The notes beneath the pieces were generated by a model. That model worked only from the letters and a program-made list of their open reading frames with translations. It did no database searches and had not been told where the DNA came from. The translations under genes and the position numbers were made by a program. This document shows, one piece after another, positions 1 to 8,271 of a stretch of 36,646 nt of DNA (its first letter is position 1; each line of letters opens with the position of its first letter). Origin of the DNA: Candidatus Acidiflorens stordalenmirensis (lineage in GTDB: Bacteria; Acidobacteriota; Terriglobia; Terriglobales; Acidobacteriaceae); contig PLIC01000221.1 in assembly GCA_003139995.1 (NCBI GenBank), forward strand, positions 1-36,646, written 5' to 3'.

Positions 1-2
1 CA

Positions 3-443
3 CTAAAATGCCGGAAGAGCCACCTTCTCAATGGAGTTGCGATCAGAGTCGAGAGCCAATTGGGGTTTCACTTCTCACTGGAGGGGAAAGGCAGCGAAAT
101 TAAGGGACGCGTGGACTGCATGTCATCGATTCCCGATCGGCCGGAGTTTCGGACTAGCATCGTGAACGACAAGGGTGTGTTGGCGCTCGCGCCTCGCAAG
201 GTGTCCGGTGCTGAGCCGCAGTTGCCGCCGGAATTGGCGGGCAAGCCGGGGTCAGTCTATCTGACCATTACCATCGGTACGGACGGCAAAGTTCAGGATG
301 TCAAGGTTGTCGGTGGCGATGAACCGTTCATAAGTCCTGTCGTTGCTGCCGTGAAGCAGTACGTTTATGAGCCCCAGTTGGTTGACGGGAAGCCGTCGGT
401 CGCGACAACTGAAGTCAGTTTTCACTTTGGGCCTCGACATTGA
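3..443 (+). CDS. TonB C-terminal domain protein, 3' part (5' end outside window)
   Basis: The frame is open to the left edge, so the gene starts upstream of the window; a TTG at 60 is only an internal possible start. The protein ends with a TonB C-terminal-like domain: an EPQLPPELAGKPGSVYLTI segment, then a GTDGKVQDVKVVGGDE strand pair, and a FHFGPRH end. The residues read before position 60 (LLNGVAIRVESQLGFHF) look like the last strands of another TonB-C-type domain, so the full protein may carry two in tandem. Family knowledge: such domains contact TonB-dependent receptors, and Acidobacteriota carry many stand-alone secreted versions of unknown role. No membrane segment is visible in the part seen. 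Stop TGA at 441-443. Confidence 0.75.
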   Translation, partial: LKCRKSHLLNGVAIRVESQLGFHFSLEGKGSEIKGRVDCMSSIPDRPEFRTSIVNDKGVLALAPRKVSGAEPQLPPELAGKPGSVYLTITIGTDGKVQDVKVVGGDEPFISPVVAAVKQYVYEPQLVDGKPSVATTEVSFHFGPRH

Positions 444-467
444 ATTAGTCCGGCTCCGCAAGTGCTG

Positions 468-803
468 TCATTCCGTCTGCCCGACGAGAAGGAACTTTCT
501 GGTCTTCTTGTCGGAGAACAAGAGCTCATAGACTTGGTAGGAATCGTAGGTGGTCTTGTGCTCATCTTGTACGAGCTTCGCCTTGTAGTCGCCGAGCGCC
601 AATAACCGGCTAATGCGAAGCTCAGACCCCAGTTCATATTTTTTCCCGTCGATGAGGACATTCAGTACTTGAAAGCCGCGCTCTATGTCTATGCGCGATG
701 AACTGACGTGGACGTTGATGGTGTACTCGGCCGGATTCGGATCTCCCCCAGCCCAGGCCAACGCTGAGATGAGCAGCAGGATAGTAAGTGTGATCTTCTT
801 CAC
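468..803 (-). CDS. small secreted protein of unknown function
   Basis: A protein of about 111 residues. I chose the GTG at 803-801 because GAGGGA lies just upstream and translation from there gives a clean signal peptide (basic VKK start, hydrophobic ITLTILLLISALAWA, cleavage near AWAG). The ATG at 839 would add twelve residues before the signal with no ribosome site. The mature part is a short beta-rich domain with YTINVHVSSSRI, LNVLIDGKKYELGSE and LGDYKAKL, ending in FLLVGQTE. I recognise the style as a recurrent small secreted acidobacterial family, but no function is known to me. It converges on the TonB-domain gene to the left. Confidence 0.65.
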   Translation of the reverse strand: MKKITLTILLLISALAWAGGDPNPAEYTINVHVSSSRIDIERGFQVLNVLIDGKKYELGSELRISRLLALGDYKAKLVQDEHKTTYDSYQVYELLFSDKKTRKFLLVGQTE

Positions 804-902
804 GATTCCCTCATTTCTGTCTGCGGAGACACCTTGCACTATATTCCTGGTTCCGGCGCAGCTCCTAACTTAATCAAAGCTATCCCTAGCTAAGGCGTGC
901 AC

Positions 903-988
903 CGATAGGAACTTCCGCTTCCCCGCCGGGTGCCCCAGGTCGCGCGCTTTTCGAGACCTGGGAGCGGGCACTTATAAGTGTCCTATCC
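903..988. repeat. compound palindromic repeat
   Basis: Nested inverted repeats in a non-coding gap. The outer arms are GATAGGA (904-910) and TCCTATC (981-987). The inner arms are CCCAGGTC (934-941) and GACCTGGG (955-962). CACTTATAAGTG, a perfect 12-base palindrome, lies between the inner and outer right arms. The arrangement resembles a REP/MITE-like mobile palindrome; it has no T-run typical of a terminator. Confidence 0.5.
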
Positions 989-1026
989 GATTCTCTCTGT
1001 GTCTCCGTGGTGAGGTTCCGGCCTCT

Positions 1027-1065
1027 GCGGAGCTTCGCTCCGCTGGACGGGCGAGGACTCCCGTC
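1027..1065. repeat. two small GC-rich hairpins
   Basis: GCGGAGC-TTC-GCTCCGC (1027-1043) is followed directly by a second inverted repeat, GACGGG...CCCGTC (1046-1065). Both lie between the secreted-protein gene and the 3' end of the porin gene. They look like members of the dispersed palindromes seen throughout this window. Confidence 0.4.
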
Positions 1066-1090
1066 TCTCCACGAGTCAGGAAGACGCTCC

Positions 1091-2395
1091 TCAGAATAAG
1101 TAGATCAAGTTCACCGCGCGTGTGAACTGCCGGTCCGAGGTGGGATTCCTGCCTACGAAGAACACATTCTTATTCGACAGGTCCCAACGCACCTCGCCCC
1201 GCACCACAAATTTTCCGTCCGCCTTTTTGAAATGAGAGTTCAGCCGCGAGAATTTGGCGCTCATATCGTATTCGGGAGTGAATGTGAATCCCTGCAAAGT
1301 TTGATCGGTACCGGTGCGGGTGCCACCGTCGTCGTTGAAAACCTCTCCGCGGAATGCGAGCGAGAACTTGGACGTAAGGCTGTACTTCGCGAATCCGGCT
1401 AGTCCTCTCCAATACGCGTCGCGACCGATGGCAACGCCATTCTGCTCGTGGCCATAGATTCCATCGCCGCCCAGGGTGAGCTTCGAAAGCGGTTTCCATG
1501 TCCCGATCAATTCGTAAACGCCGCGCTGGTCGTGAGTATCGTTTCGGCGTTCCGGGCCGTAAATGAAGTTGAATGTCACAGTAGAGGTCTTGCTAGGAGT
1601 AAGCGCCAACTGTCCCGCGGCCGTGTAGCCATTGTTAAGGCGCTTAAAGTCGTCCCACCCATTGCAGATTGAAACCATGGCCGTGACCTTGTTGGTGAAG
1701 GCATAGGTCGCCTTGAGGCCGGTATGGGTAAAGGGTGTTCCGTAACCGAATATGAACCCGCGGCTGAATTCGTCGTTATAACCGTCGTACCCGCCGATCA
1801 CCTCATATCCCATGTGGGTAACGTACTTCCCCGCATCGAGACGCAAACCCTTCCCGACGGGAAGGATGTAACTGACAAAGAGTTGCGGAATATCCACATT
1901 GTGCGCGACTCCGGTGCTCATGTTGCGGAAGAGACCCCAAGCGGCGGTAACCTTCGGGACCCCAGAGCCTGCGATCAGGTCGAGGCGGAAGCCAAATTGT
2001 TTCGGTGCGCTGATCGCGCGCTGGACGACCAGTTCAGCGACATCCAATTGGGGTTCGTCATCATTGAAGTCGAAAACCCGAAACTGGTTTATGCGAGAGC
2101 TGGGATCGTTGTCGTTGTAAGTGTAGGAGAAGGACATGAAGCCGTCGGTTGTGATGCCCCGCCACCATGGTTTTGCATCTGGTTTTGTATCGGCGGTGAC
2201 GGCAACCGGAGCCGAAGCCGGAGCAGGCGCGGGCTCACCAGTTTGAGAGTGGGCCAGCAGGGATGATCCTACGATCATCCCTGCCACAATCATCCCGGCC
2301 ACGATCCATTTAGCGAGGGACTGCCGGACAATTCGCTGGACAAACCGCCCAATTTTCCGCCAACCTGTTTCAACCCGGCTAGCGTGGACCTGCAT
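1091..2395 (-). CDS. outer-membrane beta-barrel porin (bbp2/OmpL-like)
   Basis: About 434 residues. I chose the ATG at 2395 because AAGGA lies upstream and it begins one base after the amt stop (TAA-C-ATG). The longer reading from 2455 would run into amt. The N-terminus has a long basic leader, then a hydrophobic stretch (WIVAGMIVAGMIVGSSLLAHS), then a Pro/Ala linker. The barrel shows alternating aromatic strands (GFMSFSYTYNDND, FGFRLDLIAGSG, FVSYILPVGKGLRLDAGKY) and a C-terminal strand ending in NLIYLF, as outer-membrane proteins do. Family knowledge: putative beta-barrel porin-2 proteins are passive or selective pores. Coupling to amt suggests this one lets ammonium or another nitrogen compound cross the outer membrane (inference). 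Confidence 0.8.
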   Translation of the reverse strand: MQVHASRVETGWRKIGRFVQRIVRQSLAKWIVAGMIVAGMIVGSSLLAHSQTGEPAPAPASAPVAVTADTKPDAKPWWRGITTDGFMSFSYTYNDNDPSSRINQFRVFDFNDDEPQLDVAELVVQRAISAPKQFGFRLDLIAGSGVPKVTAAWGLFRNMSTGVAHNVDIPQLFVSYILPVGKGLRLDAGKYVTHMGYEVIGGYDGYNDEFSRGFIFGYGTPFTHTGLKATYAFTNKVTAMVSICNGWDDFKRLNNGYTAAGQLALTPSKTSTVTFNFIYGPERRNDTHDQRGVYELIGTWKPLSKLTLGGDGIYGHEQNGVAIGRDAYWRGLAGFAKYSLTSKFSLAFRGEVFNDDGGTRTGTDQTLQGFTFTPEYDMSAKFSRLNSHFKKADGKFVVRGEVRWDLSNKNVFFVGRNPTSDRQFTRAVNLIYLF

Positions 2396-2396
2396 G

Positions 2397-3632
2397 TTAG
2401 AGATCCTTGCGGCCGGTAATCTCCTCGTAGGCATGTTCGCCGTGGATGGATTCATCGAGGCCCATTTCCTCGCTCATCTCGCTGACTTTCACCGTCGTGA
2501 AGGCGTCGATGATTCGTAACATCGCATAGGTAAACACGAAGGCCCATACCGACGAGAAAGTCACCGCCGTGACTTGTTTCAGGAGGAACGTTGGATCGCC
2601 GTAGAGCAGTCCGTCCGCGCCGTTGGGATTAAATCCCTTGTTGGCGAATATTCCCAGCATGACGATGCCGAGGAAGCCGCCTACACCGTGGACTCCCCAA
2701 ACATCCAGCGCGTCGTCCCACTGCATTTTGTTCTTCATCTCAACGGCGTAGTAGCAAACCACTCCAGAAACTAAGCCGATGATGACGGCGGTGGTGGGAG
2801 AAACATACCCGGCCGCGGGAGTGACGGTCGCCAGTCCGGCAACGGCTCCAGTCAGCAGGCCCAGGAACTTGGGCTTTTTCTCGTTGAACCATGCCACAAA
2901 CAACCAGGCGACGGCCGCGAACGAGGCTGCCAAATCGGTATTGAGAAATGCTGTCGCAGTCACCGAATCGACTCGCATTTCACTGCCAGCGTTAAAGCCG
3001 TACCATCCGAACCACAGCAGGCCGGTTCCCAGAGCAACCAGCGGGATGCTGTGGGGGCCGCGGTCCGCAGTGTGGCGCTTCCCCACGTACAGCACGGAAG
3101 CCAAAGCGGCGACGCCCGCGATGTTGTGCACCACAATGCCGCCCGCAAAATCCAGCACGCCCCATTTCTGCAGAAAGCCTCCACCCCAAACCATGTGGAC
3201 GAAGGGGAAATAGACGAAGGTCAGCCAAGCGGTCAGGAACAGCATGTATGCCTTGAAGGTGACTCGATTGGTGAACGCGCCCGAGATGAGCGCGGGAGTG
3301 ATGATGGCGAACATCATCTGATACGCAATGAACACAAATGCCGGGATGGTGTCGTTCGGCGATGGGGTACTGAGACCGACCCCGCGCAGACATGCGTAGT
3401 GGAAATTGCCGATGACCCCGTGCCAGTCGCCGCTGAAACACAGCGAATAGCCGTATAAGTACCAGATCACTGTCGTCCAGCCCATCGAGACAAAACTCTG
3501 AATCATGATGGCGAGCACGTTCTTGCGCCCGACCAGACCGCCATAAAAAAATGCGAGGCCGGGTGTCATCAGCATGACCAGGCTGGTGCATAGAATCATG
3601 AAACCTGTGTTACCAGTATCGAGATGCAGCAT
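2397..3632 (-). CDS. amt: ammonium channel Amt
   Basis: 411 residues with about eleven membrane helices, starting FMILCTSLVMLMTPGLAFFYGGLV. This is the Amt/MEP/Rh signature N-terminus, without a cleavable signal. The twin pore histidines are visible in GGIVVHNIAGVAAL and DVWGVHGVGG. FVFIAYQMMFAIITPALI carries the Phe-gate helix. Role: conducts ammonium into the cell across the inner membrane. GGAG precedes the ATG by eight bases. The porin gene follows with one intervening base, so the two form an operon. No PII (glnK/glnB) gene, the usual partner, lies next to it in this window, and I found no clean sigma-54 promoter upstream. Confidence 0.95.
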   Translation of the reverse strand: MLHLDTGNTGFMILCTSLVMLMTPGLAFFYGGLVGRKNVLAIMIQSFVSMGWTTVIWYLYGYSLCFSGDWHGVIGNFHYACLRGVGLSTPSPNDTIPAFVFIAYQMMFAIITPALISGAFTNRVTFKAYMLFLTAWLTFVYFPFVHMVWGGGFLQKWGVLDFAGGIVVHNIAGVAALASVLYVGKRHTADRGPHSIPLVALGTGLLWFGWYGFNAGSEMRVDSVTATAFLNTDLAASFAAVAWLFVAWFNEKKPKFLGLLTGAVAGLATVTPAAGYVSPTTAVIIGLVSGVVCYYAVEMKNKMQWDDALDVWGVHGVGGFLGIVMLGIFANKGFNPNGADGLLYGDPTFLLKQVTAVTFSSVWAFVFTYAMLRIIDAFTTVKVSEMSEEMGLDESIHGEHAYEEITGRKDL

Positions 3633-4521
3633 TGAAGTTTCTCCAGGCGAAAAAGTTAGAAGGCATAAGCAACTGCGGTCCTAATCGGGAAACCACATCC
3701 TTCCACAACTTCACAGGCCGATGAGGCGCGTATGGACAGACCTGGCCGCAATTCTTTGATGGCCACTGGAAAATGTGAAGACAAGGAACTCGCGTGTGCT
3801 GCCGAGCTGGAAGTGAAGAAAACGCCAGCGATCTCCGGCGGCACCATCGGCACTGCCGACTCAGACTGAAGGAGGACCTCCAGCTCCTCCTTACCCGTAA
3901 GAGGGTGCTCTTTGGCGAGCGCAAGCGCCGTGAGGTGTGTCACGGTTGGTTGTGACGCGAACCTCTACGGCGTGCCAGGCGGGAAACGCCAGGATTGTCC
4001 TCAACCACAAACAACGCGAGCCGATGTGGAGCGGACACTCTTGTCCGCTGCTTTGTTCGAGCGGCATCGCAACAGGCTTTGTACGCCAATTATGAAATAG
4101 GCCAGACTTGACCTCGCACGCCTTGCTGCCGGATCTGTCCAGGCGCCTTGGATCTGCCATGCCATGTTCATAACTGCCGGGTGGGTCGTAACCGGTGCCG
4201 ACGATGCGCTCCGGATCGCCGTAACTTGCAGGTCGGGACTTCTGAGGCATGGGCAACGCCTCAGTGGGAAGCTGCCGCGGAGATGCCGACCCGAAGAGGT
4301 GATGTCTTGCCTTTCCGTTTTTGAAGATCACTTAGAGTCCCGTAGGAAAAGGTGAAAATAGACTGCAAGTACGGGCGCCAATCCCGATCCTGATAAAGAG
4401 CGTTTCTTGAGGATTTTCCAGGCTTCGAGACGGCTCTTCTGTTGGATAATGACAACAGGGTTGTCCAGAACCCAGGTGTATTCGGCCGACCCAGAGAAAG
4501 CTGTCGCGAGAGCAATCGAGC
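3633..4521. other. gap with no convincing gene
   Basis: About 890 bases between the divergent amt and efflux operons. Several short frames are open on both strands (for example minus 3943-3656 and 4546-4328), but none has a recognisable domain or a persuasive start. The gap must hold both operons' promoters; I could not pick either with confidence. It contains a palindrome of the dispersed GCGGACA family at 4031. Confidence 0.5.
4031..4048. repeat. dispersed palindrome, GCGGACA family
   Basis: GCGGACACTCTTGTCCGC, an 18-base hairpin with arms GCGGACA/TGTCCGC. The same core recurs at 26304-26325, in altered form at 26379-26400, at the 3' end of yidD (17584) and inside mnmE (15123). Confidence 0.7.
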
Positions 4522-5688
4522 ATGCGTTCATCTCCTGCCGAAGCAACTACTGAATCTGCCCCTCCGCGAGAACAAGAGGAGAGGGCGCCAGAAGGTTCCG
4601 TGGGTGGCGGCCCTTGGTTCAAGGGGCCGCTGCGCGGCATGATCGTAGTGGCCGTGGTTGCGCTGGCCGTGGGCGCGCTTTTGCTTGGGGGTATAAAGAG
4701 GAAACCCTGGTCGAATGGGAGTGGCTCGCAATCTTCGAATTCCCGCGCCGCTACTGGTCGCGCCCTGCGTCTCAAGGGCACAACCGCAGCCGTGCAAACG
4801 CGTGCCATCCTCGCGCCGCTTCTGGCAGGCGAGCAAGTCGGCACACTCACTATCACCAAGCTGGCGCAGGGCGGAAGCCGCGTAAAACGCGGAGATCTGC
4901 TAGTGGAGTTCGACCGCCAAGCCCAGGCGCGCGATTTCATCGACAAGCAAGCGGAACACAGCAAGCTGGCCGACCAGGTACTAGAAGAGCAAGCAAAAGA
5001 GAATGCAGCTCGCGCCAAAGATGAAACTGAGATCAAGCAGGCGGAAGACAATCTGAGCAAAACCGAACTAGAAATGCAGAAGGTCGAGATCGTCTCGCGC
5101 ATCGATGCCGAAAAAGCCCAAGAGGACCTTGACGAGGCGACGGCCACCCTGCAACAACTTCGCGAGACCTTCGGCCTAAAACGCAAGGCGGCTCAAGCGG
5201 CGATTCGCATTCTGGAAATTCAGCGGGACCGCACCCGCGAAACCATGCTGCACGCGCGCGCGAATTCTGAACTCATGCAGATCCACTCCCCCATTGACGG
5301 CGTCGTCGTTCTGAACACGATCTGGAAGCAAGGAAAGATGGGAGAGGTGCAGGAAGGCGACCAAGTCCGGCCCGGCGTTCCTTTCATGCAGGTCGTCGAT
5401 CCCTCCAGGATGGAAGTGCGGGCGCCGGTCAATCAGGAGGATTTCCTTAGTTTGCAAGTGGGCCAGACGGCAAGGGTGCACCTCGATGCCTACCCGGAGC
5501 TAGTGTTTCCGGCGAGGCTGGAAGAGATGGCTCCCATTGGCAGGGACGGTGACTTCTCTTCCAAGCTTCGCATCTTCGCCGTAGTTTTCTCGATTTCGGG
5601 CAGCGACACCAGGCTGATGCCCGACCTTTCTGCCGCGGTTGACGTGGATCTCGCAGGCCAGAGCACCACTGCCGGCGGTTTCCAATGA
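4522..5688 (+). CDS. HlyD/MacA-like periplasmic adaptor 1
   Basis: 388 residues. A cytoplasmic N-tail is followed by one membrane helix (MIVVAVVALAVGALLLGG, about residues 40-57). Next comes a first half of a lipoyl-like domain ending VKRGDLLVEFD, then a long charged coiled-coil hairpin (about residues 145-245, rich in Glu/Lys/Ala). The second lipoyl half (MQIHSPIDGVVVL) and beta-barrel domains (MEVRAPVNQEDFLSLQVGQ) close it. Role: links an inner-membrane transporter to a TolC-type channel. It is the first gene of a tight five-gene operon; its stop overlaps the next start (ATGA). The C-terminal membrane-proximal domain appears short compared with adaptors 2 and 3. Confidence 0.85.
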   Translation: MRSSPAEATTESAPPREQEERAPEGSVGGGPWFKGPLRGMIVVAVVALAVGALLLGGIKRKPWSNGSGSQSSNSRAATGRALRLKGTTAAVQTRAILAPLLAGEQVGTLTITKLAQGGSRVKRGDLLVEFDRQAQARDFIDKQAEHSKLADQVLEEQAKENAARAKDETEIKQAEDNLSKTELEMQKVEIVSRIDAEKAQEDLDEATATLQQLRETFGLKRKAAQAAIRILEIQRDRTRETMLHARANSELMQIHSPIDGVVVLNTIWKQGKMGEVQEGDQVRPGVPFMQVVDPSRMEVRAPVNQEDFLSLQVGQTARVHLDAYPELVFPARLEEMAPIGRDGDFSSKLRIFAVVFSISGSDTRLMPDLSAAVDVDLAGQSTTAGGFQ

Positions 5689-6950
5689 TCGCGTTTCCGT
5701 TTCCAACGACCGCCAGGATGAAGCAGATCTGGACTCGGCGCAAGGCAATGGTGGTTGCCGTCGTTCTGTTGGTGGGCGGCGGAGTGCTCGGTGCTGTCCG
5801 ATACTCCAACCGGGCGCCCACGATGCCCACGTTTGAGGTGAAGCGTGGTGAGTTCATCGACTCGGTTCAGTTCCGAGGTGAAGTAAAGGCGATGAAGTCG
5901 GCGACGATTTCCGCTCCCGCCGAGGCGGGCGATCTCCAGATCGTCAAGATCGTCGCCGACGGCACCCCAGTGAAGCAGGGCGATGTGGTTGTCGAGTTTG
6001 ACAAGACAAAAACCGAGCAGGATCTGGCGCAAGACCGGTCAACTTTGAAATCCGCGCAGGCAGAAATCGACCAGGCCCAGGCCCAGGCGCGTCTGACGGA
6101 AGAAGAGGATCTAACCGCAGTAATGAAAGCTCGATTCGACGTCGAAACGGCAAAGTTGGATGCCAGCAAACAGGAGATTGTCTCGAAAATCGAGGGCGCT
6201 GAGGCGAACTTGAAAGTGGCCGACGCCGAACAAAAGCTTCACGAAGTGGAAGAGAAACTGAAGGCCGATCGCGCTGTGAATCAAGCAACGGTCGAGAGCA
6301 AAACCCAGGCCAGCAAGAAAGCAGCCTATGACGTGCAGCGGGCGGAGCACGCTCTGTCCAGAATGACTTTGCAGGCGCCGTCGGCAGGAACGATCAGTTT
6401 GGTGTCGATGTGGCATCCCGGAGGCGAGTCTCCGTTTAAACCGGGGGATCGAGCTTGGCCGGGCGCACCGATGGCGGAGTTGCCAGACATCTCCTCGCTG
6501 CGAGTCTCAGCGCGAGCGGATGAAACTGAACGCGGCCGTCTGGCATTGAAGCAAACGGTTAGCGCGCAACTGGATGCAATCCCCGACCGGCAATTCACCG
6601 GCCAAATCGAGCAGATCAGCACGATTGCCACAATCGACTTTTCAGCCGGCTGGCCAATCCCTAGGAATTTCAATCTGGAGATCGCGCTTGATCAGACGGA
6701 TGCGCGGTTGAAGCCCGGCATGACAGCCCAGCTGACCGTAGTAGTGGACCGGGTTCCGGATGCCCTCACCATTCCCGTGCAGGCTTCGTTTCAGAAATCG
6801 GGGCAGACCGTGGCATACGTATGGGAGGGTTCGAAATTCCAGGAGCGTGTGATTGCGATCGGGCGCAGAAACCGCGACCGCATCCTGGTGGCGAACGGCT
6901 TACGCCCAGGCGACCGCGTGGCGCTGAAAGATCCGTCGGTGAAGGAGTGA
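5685..6950 (+). CDS. HlyD/MacA-like periplasmic adaptor 2
   Basis: 421 residues. It starts at ATG 5685 inside the stop of adaptor 1 (ATGA), implying translational coupling; an ATG at 5718 is a weaker alternative. The membrane helix (MVVAVVLLVGGGVLGAV) is followed by a lipoyl half ending VKQGDVVVEFD, then a coiled coil (about residues 100-215). MTLQAPSAGTISLV is the second lipoyl half, and beta-barrel and membrane-proximal domains with LKPGMTAQLTVVVDRVPDALTIP follow. This is the standard layout of efflux adaptor subunits. It probably forms homo- or mixed hexamers with adaptors 1 and 3 (inference). Confidence 0.88.
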   Translation: MIAFPFPTTARMKQIWTRRKAMVVAVVLLVGGGVLGAVRYSNRAPTMPTFEVKRGEFIDSVQFRGEVKAMKSATISAPAEAGDLQIVKIVADGTPVKQGDVVVEFDKTKTEQDLAQDRSTLKSAQAEIDQAQAQARLTEEEDLTAVMKARFDVETAKLDASKQEIVSKIEGAEANLKVADAEQKLHEVEEKLKADRAVNQATVESKTQASKKAAYDVQRAEHALSRMTLQAPSAGTISLVSMWHPGGESPFKPGDRAWPGAPMAELPDISSLRVSARADETERGRLALKQTVSAQLDAIPDRQFTGQIEQISTIATIDFSAGWPIPRNFNLEIALDQTDARLKPGMTAQLTVVVDRVPDALTIPVQASFQKSGQTVAYVWEGSKFQERVIAIGRRNRDRILVANGLRPGDRVALKDPSVKE

Positions 6951-6954
6951 TTTC

Positions 6955-8271
6955 GTGTCAATGAAACGCCGCCGTGTCATCGCGTGGGGAGTATTCGTGG
7001 TTATTCTCCTGGGCTGCATCGGCGTGGTGGCGGCTGCGCGGCGCGCCAAGCTTTCTGCAACCGATGGCGAGATTCCCGTTGGTCAAGTGAAACGTGGAGA
7101 TCTGGATCTGAAGGTTGTGGTTACTGGCGAATTGCGCGCCAACCACACGATCACGCTCACTGCGCCTCCGGTGGGCGGCGGCGCCCTGCAAATCACTCGA
7201 CTCTCACATACCGGTGCGGTAGTCAAGAAGGGCGACATCGTCATCGAGTTCGATCCCAGCGAACAGCTCTACAAGCTGGAGCAGAACCGTTCGGAGTTGC
7301 TGCAGGCAGATCAGGAAATCGCCAAGGCCAGGGCCGATGCTGCGGTCCTGGCGGCGCAGGATAAGGTAGCGCTGCTCAAAGCTCGCTTCGACGTGAGGCG
7401 GGCGGAGCTGGATGTCCAGAAAAATGAACTGGTGAGCGCGATCGATGGCAAGAAAAACCAGCTCGCCCTCGAACAGGCGCAGCGAGTCTTGGCGGAGTTG
7501 GAACAGGACATCCAGTCGCACACCGCATCCGGCCAAGCCACGATTTACCTTGCCCAGGAGAAACGGAACAAAGCCAAGCTGGCGATGGATCAGGCGCAGC
7601 AGAACATCGACAAGATGCATGTTACCGCAACCATGGATGGGCTAGTCTCCATCGAAAAGAACCGTGAGGCGAGCGGCGGATTCTTTTTTGAGGGCATGAC
7701 TCTGCCTGACTACCGCGCAGGGGACCAGGTCCAGCCAGGCAGTGGCATTGCGGAGGTAATCGACTCCAGAGAGATGGAAGTCATCTCCAAAATCGACGAA
7801 CACGACCGCAGTAATGTCAAAACCGGACAATCGGCAGAGATCGAGTTCGATGCCCTGCCCGGCCATGTTTTCCGCGGAACCGTTAAGAACGTAGGCGGAA
7901 TGTCGATGCGGCAATTCTGGGAAGAGCAACTAGGAGGCAAATTCGACGTCTCGATTCAACTTTCGAAAGCCGACTCGCGGCTGCGCCCCGGTCTCACGGC
8001 TCAAGTCGTGATTCTAGGGGACGAAAAAAAGAACGTGCTTTACGTTCCCCGGCAAGCGCTGTTCCTGAAAGATGGCAAGCGCGTTGTCTACGTGAAGAAA
8101 GGCAACGGATTCGAACAACACGAAGTCAAGGTTCAAAGTGAAGGCGAGAGCCGCGCTGCCATCGAAGGACTGAATGCTGGGACCGAAGTCGCTCTGGTTG
8201 ATCCGACCGCGCCGCGAAAGGCAGGCAATTCGGGCGCCGCTTCACCCAGCATCGGCGGAGGGACGCCCTAA
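6955..8271 (+). CDS. HlyD/MacA-like periplasmic adaptor 3
   Basis: 438 residues. I chose GTG 6955 because AAGGAG ends about seven bases upstream; ATG 6961 is possible. The membrane helix is VIAWGVFVVILLGCIGVVAAA. The lipoyl half shows VKKGDIVIEFDPSEQ. The coiled coil runs over about residues 105-220, and MHVTATMDGLVSIE is the second lipoyl half. Beta-barrel and membrane-proximal domains show LRPGLTAQVVILGDEKKNVLYVP. A Gly/Ser/Pro-rich tail ends the protein. Its TAA overlaps the ATG of the permease gene (TAATG), so adaptor and permease are translationally coupled, suggesting that this is the permease's closest partner. Confidence 0.88.
   Translation: MSMKRRRVIAWGVFVVILLGCIGVVAAARRAKLSATDGEIPVGQVKRGDLDLKVVVTGELRANHTITLTAPPVGGGALQITRLSHTGAVVKKGDIVIEFDPSEQLYKLEQNRSELLQADQEIAKARADAAVLAAQDKVALLKARFDVRRAELDVQKNELVSAIDGKKNQLALEQAQRVLAELEQDIQSHTASGQATIYLAQEKRNKAKLAMDQAQQNIDKMHVTATMDGLVSIEKNREASGGFFFEGMTLPDYRAGDQVQPGSGIAEVIDSREMEVISKIDEHDRSNVKTGQSAEIEFDALPGHVFRGTVKNVGGMSMRQFWEEQLGGKFDVSIQLSKADSRLRPGLTAQVVILGDEKKNVLYVPRQALFLKDGKRVVYVKKGNGFEQHEVKVQSEGESRAAIEGLNAGTEVALVDPTAPRKAGNSGAASPSIGGGTP

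Noticed and set aside
3670-3700. Sigma-54-like GG...GC spacing upstream of amt
   Set aside because: The GG and GC are nine rather than ten bases apart and the flanks do not match consensus.
3656-3943. Minus-strand open frame upstream of amt (95 codons, ending RTAVAYAF)
   Set aside because: No recognisable domain, weak start, and it would fill the amt promoter region; coding character not convincing.
3891-4331. Minus-strand open frame of 146 codons
   Set aside because: Runs through a dispersed palindrome and has no known motif; probably fortuitous.
4328-4546. Minus-strand open frame of 72 codons with a protein-like stretch
   Set aside because: It overlaps the start of adaptor 1 on the other strand and has no supporting motif.
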